Below, one piece after another: positions 10,365 to 18,816 of a stretch of 64,000 nt of DNA. The position numbers and the translations under genes were made by a program. Position 1 is the stretch's first letter. Every line of letters starts with the position of its first letter. The notes beneath the pieces are model-generated. The model was not told the DNA's origin and ran no database searches. It was given only the letters and a program-made list of their open reading frames with translations. This DNA is from Aporrectodea caliginosa (lineage: Eukaryota > Annelida > Clitellata > Crassiclitellata > Lumbricidae): contig JACEVL010000129.1 in NCBI GenBank assembly GCA_020284085.1, positions 1,330,664-1,394,663 of the forward strand, read 5' to 3'.

Positions 10365-10840
10365 GCGGTTAAACATCTGATATTGAAACTTAAGTAGCAT
10401 AGCGTTATATACAGCTTACTCACAGAAGTCACACAAATTACTTTAACAGTCGTCTGCTCTGTCTTAAAGGATAGAGCTTCATGAAAATTGGATTCTCAAC
10501 TGATTCTATGCAACATCAACTATGCATTGAATGCTTCAGAGATTGGCACTATAGAAGTTAGTTAGAATCAGTTGAGAATCCAATTTTCATGAAGCTCTAT
10601 CCTTTAAGACAGAGCAGACGACTGTTAAAGTAATTTGTGTGACTTCTATTGAAACTAAAATAGCATAGCGTTATATACAGCTTACTTTAAATTACTCACA
10701 GAAGTCACAGTTACTTTAACAGTCGTCTGTTCTGTCTTAAAGGATAGTTCCAAGAAAAATGGGTTTCTCAACTGATTCGATTCAACATCATTTGATGCAT
10801 TGTGCTACAGAGATTGGCACTATAGAAGTTATTAGATAAG
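10365..10840. repeat. Three-unit repeat with a perfect 85-bp inverted repeat
   Basis: 10424-10508 and 10563-10647 are exact reverse complements over 85 bp, separated by 54 nt. A third, diverged copy in the first orientation follows (about 10648-10835), including the shared prelude GCATAGCGTTATATACAGCTTACT and the end GAGATTGGCACTATAGAAG. The exact match of the arms points to recent formation or gene conversion. No protein is encoded. Confidence 0.9.
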
Positions 10841-10966
10841 TTAAGCTTCAGCAAACAGGCCATCACTCAAATTCAGAGGTTTTAACATTGTATAAGATCT
10901 TTCTGTAATTTTGGAGTTAGGATTTTAACAGTTTCTGACTTCTTTCCCGTTACTTATATCTGCTAT

Positions 10967-11398
10967 GGGGCCGTCCATAAAGTACGTCACGCTATTTTTT
11001 TGACCATTTTTACCCCCCTGTCACAAACTGTCACAAAACTCGGACCCCCCCTAAAGTACGTCACACTTTCGACCGGGAAACTGTTCGAGGGGGGGGTAGT
11101 GACAGCAGTTTTCCCAATTTTCGAGGGCGGGGTAGTGACAGCAGTTTTCCCAAGAATTTTCGAAGGGGGTAGTAACAACAGTTTTTCGACACCAAAAATT
11201 TTCGAGGGGGGGGTAGTAACAGCAGTTTTCCAAGAATTTTCGAGGGGGGTAGTAACAGGTGTTTTCCCATGACTTTCGAGGGGAAATAAAATTTAAAAAT
11301 AAATGTGTGACGTGTCACACATGGCCTGACCCCCCTGTCACAAACTGTCACACTTTCTTAAACCCCCCTGGAGCGTGACGTACTTTATGGACGGCCCC
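10967..11398. mobile_element. TIR element copy 2 with internal tandem array
   Basis: It has perfect 27-bp terminal inverted repeats starting GGGGCCGTCCATAAAGTACG, flanked by TAT on both sides, possibly a 3-bp or TA target duplication. The inside holds about five copies of a unit with TTTTCGAGGGGGGGTAG and CAGCAGTTTTCC (11083-11290), and GTCACAAACTGTCACA-type words near both ends. There is no transposase frame; the apparent open frames follow the tandem repeats. Confidence 0.85.
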
Positions 11399-11414
11399 TA
11401 TGGGACTTTTTGTT

Positions 11415-11467
11415 TATAACCAAAGATGTTAGAGTCGTAGTTACGACTCTAACATCTTTGCTATAAC
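11415..11467. repeat. 40-bp palindrome between 6-7 bp direct repeats
   Basis: 19-bp arms (CAAAGATGTTAGAGTCGTA and its complement) with a 2-nt centre occupy 11421-11460. TATAAC lies at 11415-11420 and again at 11462-11467, offset by one base on the right. Confidence 0.75.
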
Positions 11468-11469
11468 TG

Positions 11470-12380
11470 CATTTTCCTCCTGTTTAGTTATCTGCAAGTG
11501 TTAAATATTCTTATTTGTAAAATAATAATAATTGTAATAATACTGTTTTAATAAAAAAATTCAGTTGGAGCTGTGGGAGAACAGTACACCTGAAAATGCT
11601 CAGTGTTGCTATTAACACGTCTTTTTCTACCCATCACCTTCCAAAACTGGGCCTGATTAACTCTGCTGGGATGAATTTCATCCGTGAGATTGTCCAGCAC
11701 AATTTTTGCAATCTTTGGAGTTATATGCAGTCAGTTTTCCTTTCCAGTACCTTTCCATCTGATCCAGTGGTGCTATCTATGCCATAGCATTTTGAGGCAC
11801 ATTCACTGATATTGTGGAGGACGATGTGCAATTTTCCAGATACCCAATAACAGCTCTTATCAGGTTTTTTCTACCTGGGGGATTACATCCACCTCAGGTT
11901 TAAAAAAATTGTTTCAGTGATTTAACTGAAGTAATTTTTTTCTAAGAATCCAAATTGTTTCTGGTTCTGTTGTCTGGTGAAATCTTTTAAAACTATGCCC
12001 ACCGTTTTACATTTGGAACACTTCTGCACAGTGCTAGTTTCAAGTGCAAACACAAAGGAAAAGTTATGCATATTAACTGCAAACCCTGCACGTAGTTATT
12101 TGCAAAATAAGCTAAATATGAGAGAATAAGCTTACCCATGCCTATCCTTAGTTCAACAGTTGAACTTCAACTTGTCAGATTATATACAGATAAGAGTCCA
12201 TTATCACTTTAAGGATGATCTTATACTAAGTGACTGGAAACCAATGTAGCTGGTCATTAATTAAAGTGCTAAGGAATATGGTAATACTTTGTCCACTGAC
12301 AACCTGCTATTAGTCATCATCAGTTGTCCAACGGGTTATCAATCATTTTGTTTGGCTGGCCATGGAGATCTACAAGTTCC
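11470..12380. other. Intergenic, no gene seen
   Basis: AT-rich. Short open frames do not resemble any family. One 8-bp-arm hairpin (AGTTCAACAGTTGAACT, about 12152) is seen. Confidence 0.4.
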
Positions 12381-12575
12381 TTGCTTCCATACATCAGTAC
12401 AAGAACACCGCACACTGTCCTACATAGGTTCCTCCCTTTGGAAAAGTCTTCCTATTAACATTCGGACTATTCCTGCTAACTTAGATGCACCTATTTAAAG
12501 CTCTTAGACAGCCATGTGCACAGCGCTGTTGAAAGGTTCTACAAATGCGCTATAGAAATTATAACAGTAAATTCT
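12380..12575 (+). mobile_element. LINE ORF2 C-terminal tail
   Basis: Translation contains HRTLSYIGSSLWKSLPINIR, the fused signature (xSLWNSLPxxIR) that ends many LINE ORF2 proteins. It is followed by a short non-coding tail with GCGCTATAGAAAT. Confidence 0.6.
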
Positions 12576-12629
12576 TCAATGCATTTACAATTGTCTCTGA
12601 CTGAATATCTTTGGTTGATGTACATTGAT

Positions 12630-12880
12630 CTTTTTGTTCCTAGGACTAGGACTGCCTTGGCGCAACGCCGGGCATTTGCTGTGGTTGGTCCCTCTACTTG
12701 GAATGACCTCCCCCCTCCCTCATTAAGGGTTAAACTAATGACTGGTTTTCCTCTTTGGTTTCTCGTTCTTTAAAGACGTTTCTTTTCCCCGGGGTTTTCG
12801 TGCTGAGAGCGCTTCTGAGTAGTTATTCTGCGAGAGGCGCTATATAAATCTTTAGATACAATACAATAACACTTTCATAA
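12630..12880 (+). mobile_element. LINE tail with GGCGCTATATAAAT 3' box
   Basis: RTRTALAQRRAFAVVGPSTW plus NDLPPPSLR is a LINE ORF2 C-terminus. A stem-loop-like GAGAGCGCTTCTGAG and GGCGCTATATAAAT (12837-12850) follow, then an ATACAATACAAT tail. The same 3' box ends many fragments in this window. Confidence 0.65.
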
Positions 12881-13074
12881 TCATTTGTAACTGTTCTGGA
12901 CTATGGATGGATCAATAAAAATGATTTGATTTGAAGTGCCGAAATCAGTGAGCACTGGATAAATTATATACGAAACTTAGAAATATCTGTAAGCTCATTA
13001 AACTATAAGGTAATTTAAATTTATATTAAGAGATGCAATAAAGAGCTTTTCTGACGCAACCTTTTACAAATCCC

Positions 13075-13165
13075 TGGTCTTTTTATTTAATTGTGGCTGG
13101 GACTGGAGCACTCTTGAGTAAGTTCTTGTAGGGGTGCTATATAAATGCTATGAATGAATGTAACT
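13075..13165 (+). mobile_element. LINE 3'-end fragment
   Basis: Only the 3' motif remains: GGAGCACTCTTGAG, a spacer, GGTGCTATATAAAT (13133-13146) and an AATGAATG tail. Confidence 0.5.
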
Positions 13166-13447
13166 ACATTTTTTCCTGTTAACAAATAACTTGGTGTTTA
13201 AGATTTCTCACCAGACATTGTCATATATTTCTGGATGCTTTTATAATTAGGTTGATTATTTTATTAATGTCACATAATTATGTTGGCTGGTTATGTCTGA
13301 AAAGAAACAAAATATCTGAAAAGAAACAAACAGTTTGCAGTTTACAAATTTGGTTTAATCCAGCTGAAATTGAATTTCTTTCGTACACAGTTCAGACACA
13401 TCAGTTTTTAACATCAATTTACTAGATGCTAATGAACATTAATAGAA

Positions 13448-13453
13448 TTTATT
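13448..13453 (-). terminator. Polyadenylation signal of the HMG-like exon
   Basis: AATAAA on the minus strand lies only a few bases after the TAG stop of the HMG-like exon. A signal so close to the stop implies a very short 3' UTR. Confidence 0.5.
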
Positions 13454-13456
13454 AAG

Positions 13457-13720
13457 CTATGGCAGAAGGTGACGTCGTAGATTCATGGCTTCTGCTTTGG
13501 TAACCCATGGGGCTTTCTCCAACGGGGTCATTTTTTTCCAGTTGGCGGCAATCGCCGACATTCTGTCGCCCAGGGTCTCGCCCAACGTAGCGTCGGACAA
13601 CATTTCAGACCGGTAGGCATCAAGTCCGCCCCAGCGACGGGTTCCCATGTTCAGGCGGGTCCCTGATGATGTTGCTGTAGGTTGGTTACCACCCGCACTG
13701 CCTCCCTTCTTTCTCTTGCT
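13457..13720 (-). CDS. HMG-box-like protein, terminal exon
   Basis: A minus-strand exon of 88 codons (87 residues plus stop), with an acceptor (TTTTTAAG) just above 13720 and a TAG stop at 13457-13459. It opens with a basic stretch (SKRKKGG). The second half (GLDAYRSEML, GDRMSAIAANWKKMTPLEKA, PWVTKAEAMN) has the helix spacing of an HMG box: a central W-K-x-M-T-P-x-E-K-A and P-W-x-x-K-A. Upstream exons were not found; the next minus-strand coding-like sequence (13940-14150) is a LINE tail. It could be the last exon of a chromatin or DNA-binding gene, or a stranded or transposed fragment. No stops or frameshifts are seen. Confidence 0.55.
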   Translation of the reverse strand, partial: SKRKKGGSAGGNQPTATSSGTRLNMGTRRWGGLDAYRSEMLSDATLGETLGDRMSAIAANWKKMTPLEKAPWVTKAEAMNLRRHLLP

Positions 13721-13939
13721 CTTAAAAACATAAGATAACCAAAAGGCTTTCTAATAACAACCTAACAGAAGTTATACATGGTAACATGGTTAAGACAAAC
13801 GTGCAAGATGTGTTATATCCACTGCAAGTTAAAATATAGGTGAATATATTAAACGCACTCGGACGGTATTAGAGTATAGGCCTACTATAGGCCTAATCCA
13901 AAACATTTTGCACTGCTCAAAGAATTTCTGCTGTTATGT

Positions 13940-14170
13940 TCATTTATTTTTATGATTAAACTCATTTATTGCTCGCCTAAAAAATAAGGATTTTGCAGAA
14001 AGCGCGTACAGAAAAAAATCAACCATAGTAAGTCTTAAACAAATAGGTTTTAAGGCTACTTTTGAAAACATAGAAATGGAAGATTTGCGGATAGAGTCCT
14101 GCAATTTGTTCCATTCAGCCTGGCCAAATGAATGGAAAAACTTCAAAAAATGCTACGATTTTCTGCAGTA
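13940..14170 (-). mobile_element. LINE ORF2 C-terminal tail, minus strand
   Basis: The minus-strand translation MKFFHSFGQAEWNKLQDSIR, then SISMFSKVALKPICL, fits the LINE C-terminal pattern (W-N-x-L-P-x-x-I-R ... F-K-x-x-L-K). It is not an upstream exon of the HMG-like gene. Confidence 0.6.
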
Positions 14171-14536
14171 GCGTTCATTTAGGTTTCTGAAATATTAAAT
14201 GTATATTGTATTGTACTCAAACATAGTGGCTGACTCTTACTCTTCGCAAGGTCGACTCATCAGGGACAGGTTGCTTATTTTTCTTAGTCATCTTCTTTTA
14301 TCTAGTTATATAAGTCAGATTAAATGTAAGAAACGTCGCTTCGATCTAAAGTTCTCCTCGCAAAACCAGAATGCAATCCTTTGGCAGACGACCAGTACGA
14401 CCACTCTCCATTTTCTGAAATCCCAAGCTCTTGTAAGAAACATCCCAAGATTGGCCAAAAGTGAGCCAAAAATTGATCCCAAGTTACCGAAAAGGAAAAG
14501 TTGTGATGAAAATATGAAAATGCGTTTTAACTTTTA

Positions 14537-14720
14537 ATAATAATAAATAATAATAATAATATCTTTTCTTTAATTTAGCGCCTGACAAACGCACTGCGCT
14601 GTACATTTACATGTTATGCAATTGAAACAATCTTAACTAGTTAACTACTAACAGAACAGACAGCCTGTATTACACGGCGCTAAGAGCAGCCTACAAAGCA
14701 AATCCGCCCTCAATCACAAT
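14537..14720 (-). mobile_element. tRNA-derived SINE family 1, 5'-truncated copy
   Basis: It matches 6943-7110 closely (GCGCCTGACAAACGCACTGC onward) but stops before the tRNA-like head. The tail is (ATA/ATT)n. Confidence 0.8.
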
Positions 14721-14777
14721 TATTCACAAAAATGCCTAGTTAAGAACTCGCAAAGAAAAAACCGGATCATAACATTG

Positions 14778-14824
14778 AATCAACCTGGGACTATTATTAC
14801 TGTAATAATAGTCCCAGAATCAAC
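14778..14824. repeat. 33-bp palindrome between 7-bp direct repeats
   Basis: 16-bp arms (CTGGGACTATTATTAC and complement) with a 1-nt centre at 14785-14817. AATCAAC lies immediately before (14778-14784) and immediately after (14818-14824). Confidence 0.85.
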
Positions 14825-15060
14825 AATATGTTACAGGCTACAATAATAATAAACGTCTTTCAGACTGAGCGAGTTTTTCTAATCTGATTCGCTGCCACTG
14901 TTGCAAAGTACGGTAAAAACTAGTCTGTAGACCTTAGAAAAATCCCAAGATTGCTAGGCAAAATTCCCGATCCCAAGTCAGACCCCCAAACTCCCAAGAT
15001 CTTGGGAAAAATCCCAAGCAGTGGCCGCACTGCAGACGACGACTCAGCTTTGAATCGTCC
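14825..15060. other. No gene seen
   Basis: AT-rich, with several CCCAAGAT / TCCCAAG words near 14945-15017 that form a weak tandem pattern. No protein-like frame. Confidence 0.3.
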
Positions 15061-15067
15061 AATCACA

Positions 15068-15110
15068 GCTCTTTGCAAAGACCTTACATGTAAGGTCTTT
15101 GGCTCTTTGC
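15068..15110. repeat. 26-bp palindrome between 8-9 bp direct repeats
   Basis: Perfect palindrome (half CAAAGACCTTACA) at 15076-15101. GCTCTTTG precedes it (15068-15075) and follows it (15102-15109); the repeat extends to 9 bp (GCTCTTTGC) if the boundary base is shared. Confidence 0.85.
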
Positions 15111-15500
15111 GTCACTTCCACATAGTCTCGAATTGCAATATATCCCCGAACCCTATCTAAATATTTCATCTCTAACTATGGTATTAATTTTTGTAAAATG
15201 CTGGCAAATGTATTAACTCACAAAATTAAGCTATTACACAATGATCAATAACTCCTAACGTGCAATATAACATTCTATATAAACTCTTATACCATATGAT
15301 AATGTAGATTTGTGTGGTAAATGGACATCGTTACATGCATGCAGTGAGAGACGTGACTTTTAGGCTAGGCTATTGCTGATATTTTACACAAATCGCAATA
15401 TTAAAAGAATAAATAAAAAACAATAGGGCCTAAAGAACACACTTTGGCCTATTTACTTATTTGGTGACTCACTTTACTGTTCATTGTCTTGCTAGGATTG

Positions 15501-15502
<2 letters not shown>

Positions 15503-15542
<40 letters not shown>
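15503..15542. repeat. (TA)n microsatellite
   Basis: About 18 TA units. Confidence 0.95.
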
Positions 15543-15543
<1 letters not shown>

Positions 15544-15699
15544 ATATTCGTTTAATAATATAGGCCTACATAATTATATAGGCCTATCGTTCGTAATGAC
15601 ATTTATCATCATAAAGGCGCTGAAAAAGCCTCTGAGTAGATCTCTTAATGGCGCTATAAAAATATTCAATTAGCCTACATTTCATTACAATTACATTAT

Positions 15700-16380
15700 T
15701 TCGTAATTTACTCTCCTCTTTTATCCGTGACTCCCTGCGCTGGCTCCCATCCACCAGCGTAGCCAATTCAAGGTCTGCTCCTTAGGCCTAATACACAACT
15801 GTCTTGCTGGCTCTGCTCCCCACTATCTTAGGTCATATTGTAGGCTACCCCAGTATCTTATCTGCCCAGTCGCTGATCCTCCCTTCGGTCCTCGGCCCGT
15901 GGTCACTTGGTAGTTGGTTGTCCCGCGGGTGCGTACTTCTACGACCCAGTCTAAGAGTTTTGCTATAGCTGGAACCGATCGCCTCAGTCCCTCGGGGCCG
16001 ACCTTTGCCATTTCTTTTGACCAGTTCCTCAAGCAGTGGCGGCGCCAGACATTTTTTAAACCAGGGTATGGCTAGGGCAATCATATAAGCAACCAGTGCA
16101 GGGGGGCGATTTAAGCCCCAAATAAATTCTCGGCAGGGCAAAATTTCTGGCAGAGCAACGACCAGGGCAAAGGCTTTTTACCAGGGCATTTGCCCTGGCT
16201 TGCCTGGTGTAGTGCCGCCACTGTACTCCCGAAGCGCCTGAAACCTATCTCTTTACAAGTGAAGACACTGGCTCGGGCACGGCCGTTTTATCTAGTAGGC
16301 ACAGTAGGCCTACGTGCCTCGATCGGGCCTACGAACCTTTCAGGGGCCTACGAAAGTCTGAAAATTAGATATTGAAGAAA
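15700..16380 (+). mobile_element. Degenerate LINE ORF2 tail split by a MITE
   Basis: Frames with DSLRWLPS (LINE connection motif LxWLP) and later PKRLKPISLQVKTL (C-terminal K-R-L-K pattern) lie either side of the insertion at 16034-16223. Several frameshifts. TAGGCCTA octamers are present at both ends. Confidence 0.55.
16034..16223. mobile_element. hAT-like MITE inside a LINE remnant
   Basis: The ends CAGTGGCGGC and GCCGCCACTG are complementary. The 190-bp inside is non-coding and has repeated CAGGGCA/AGGGCAA words. The flanks TCCTCAAG and TACTCCCG do not match clearly, so a target duplication is not proven. Confidence 0.6.
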
Positions 16381-17560
16381 TAAGCGTAATGATTGAATTT
16401 GGTGCGAAAATGAAAAAACTAAGTTTCAAAAACTAACTTAATAATAAGACTTATTCGTAATTGTACTGTAGGCCTAATAGTTTAACTTTAAGATATTAAC
16501 TTAAAACTAAGTTAAGCTGTGCAACAGCCTCGACTCTGTGAACTTTACGGCTGTTTGCATTAGTAAGACCATAGGCCTATAATTAGGCTACGTCTTCAAA
16601 TGTTATTTCGTGCCAGTGATCGTAATTAAGATTTTGTAACTAATTAATTAGAATTGGCATTAGTTTGAATTTCATAACTAGAACCAGAATTTGCATTTTT
16701 AGTATTAGCACTCAACTAGGCCTATTTAAGAATTAATTGTGATGTCAGAATACAAAACGACACAAAACTGGTCTTTTACCATTTTGGCGTTCAATCTATT
16801 AGACAAATATTATTTCAAATTATGACGAAACTCAAATTTCAATGGTATTCATCCAGTTTCTTTTTATTATTGTGGAAAATGTTTATATTTAAGTTTATAT
16901 GAGATGGGAGTTGTGCTTTGGAATTACCATCATGAGTTATAAGCTATTATCTTCAAGTCTATTTTTTTACTCATTTGCAACACCAAATTCTCGCTCCATT
17001 GATGCTGATACTAATCTAATATTATTTTCTTACTAGAAGCTAAGAATGTTGTTGCCAAAATAGGCACTTTCCAATTAATTATACTTTACTAATGAATTCG
17101 TTATGTAGGCCTACTGAATTTTTTCATAAACAGACGTCATAGGCTAACTAAAAGCAAATATTCCTTCAAAGAGATTTTTAAAATCTCAAAATATTTGTTG
17201 ATACTTATTAGTTACATGAAAGCATTCAGCAAAAAGTAAGTAAGGAAATATATAGCCAAGGTAATTATTAAGAAAATAATGAAATTTTAATTAGAATTAG
17301 ACAATTTCTAATTAGAATTAGAAAATTTCGAATTAGAATTAGAATTATCAAAAGTTTGGTTACTAATTAATTGTAATTAAAATTAGCTACCAAGCAAAAT
17401 TAATTAGTTTGTAATTAAGTAATTTCTAATTAATTAGATATCCATCACTGTTTCCCGCATTAACTAGTTTTCAGTTTCAGAGCTGGTAGTTGGGGCCTAC
17501 GAATGCAAGAGTGCCTAGGGCCTACAATGACCTTAAAACGGCCCTGTATCCCGGAGCGTG
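16380..17560. other. AT-rich intergenic, no gene seen
   Basis: Very AT-rich, with simple (AATTAGAATTAGA) runs near 17280-17440 and TAGGCCTA octamers near 16306, 16470, 16573, 16717 and 17107. No coding signal. Confidence 0.5.
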
Positions 17561-17799
17561 AAAAAGAGTACACACTGTAAGCTAGTAGTAGCAGCAGCAG
17601 CAGCAGTGCCTTAAAAAAAGTCTATGTTAATCTTAATGTGTTTAAGGTTCACTGAGAACAAAAAGTTCATCAGTTAGCAATCTGCTCAGATGACAAGAAA
17701 ATCACAACCAATAGGTTCCCACATACATGAGGAGTCCATCCAACAGATTTTTATTCACAGTTGACAGTAACACCATGTTCAGAGTTCATGGACTGCATT

Positions 17800-17980
17800 G
17801 CATAAGGGATGAAGAATGATGAAGAACGTAAGCAGCATATGCGGCTACATCACCGCCCAACACTCTCTCGCAGAAAGCAGAAGTTATCCCTCGGGCTATG
17901 AGGTATGTGCAGGACAGGCATTCGTCAGAAGCCAGGCATAAGGGATGAAGAATGATGAAGAACGTAAGCAGCATATGCGG
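17800..17980. repeat. 45-bp direct repeat pair downstream of BBS1
   Basis: 17800-17844 and 17936-17980 are identical over 45 bp (GCATAAGGGATGAAGAATGA onward). A second small repeat (TTGTGTCTCAGTGCTCAGAA) occurs twice at 17984-18030 and, diverged, near 18436. The region lies in or just beyond the BBS1 3' UTR. Confidence 0.8.
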
Positions 17981-18729
17981 TTGTGTCTCAGTGCTCAGAA
18001 TCTTAAGGTTGTGTCTCAGTGCTCAGAATCTCTCATGATCCATTGACGCCATGCCAAAGACTTTCCATGCCATTCCTTCGCCGAATCCAAGATTTTGATA
18101 TCAGGTGTAATTCACTGTAATTCACCAGCTCCTACAGACTCAGTAACTTGCTACATGCATGAGCATTTACAATAAATGTTACAGTTAAACGGTAACGCAA
18201 ACAAACTGTTTCAACATGTTTAAACACTTAAATCCAAACCATTAGTGTGAAATGGTTTTATGTATTTTACCAATATTCAAAGTCTGGTTTAATTTAATGA
18301 CGAGAGTGTACTAAAAGCGACTGGGAAACCAAAGCAGCTCATCACTAAAGTGTTAATGAGCTTAAACTTGTCAGAAAGACTAAACCAATGCTGTTAGTCT
18401 GAGATGTCACTATTTTCGCGACATAACTCACTTAAGGTTGTGTCTCAGTGCTTTCAGAGTCTCATGAATGTTGTCAGCATGGTCTGTGCTTCTCACATCA
18501 GTCAGTTTTTTCAAATCCTCACAAAATGTAGACAGCCACGAATGTTTCTGTTTCTCTGTGCTTTAGCTTTGTCTGATTTACATCAAACTGGTTTCCCACT
18601 AAACTTACAAATTCTTGTATAAGGACGAACACATCAACACACCATTATTACTGTGCTATATACAAACACAATATTAGCAAGGTTCAGCTGTACACGTAAT
18701 AGAAATTTCCATTCCCACAGTATACATCT

Positions 18730-18816
18730 TTACACCACTACGACTGCTTCGCTGACTGGCATGTTGATGACGGCTGATATTATTGGAGCTGGACTCGTCT
18801 TCTTCAAAACAAAGAC
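18730..18816 (-). CDS. BBS1: BBS1 exon 14 (last, residues 558-585)
   Basis: The acceptor ATTCGTAG above 18816 starts [20 protein letters not shown], and the frame ends SEAVVVV with TAA at 18730-18732. The human C-terminus has the same V-L-V-L ... P-L-L-S-A-H-V-N-M-P-x-S-E pattern. Confidence 0.9.
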   Translation of the reverse strand, partial: VFVLKKTSPAPIISAVINMPVSEAVVVV

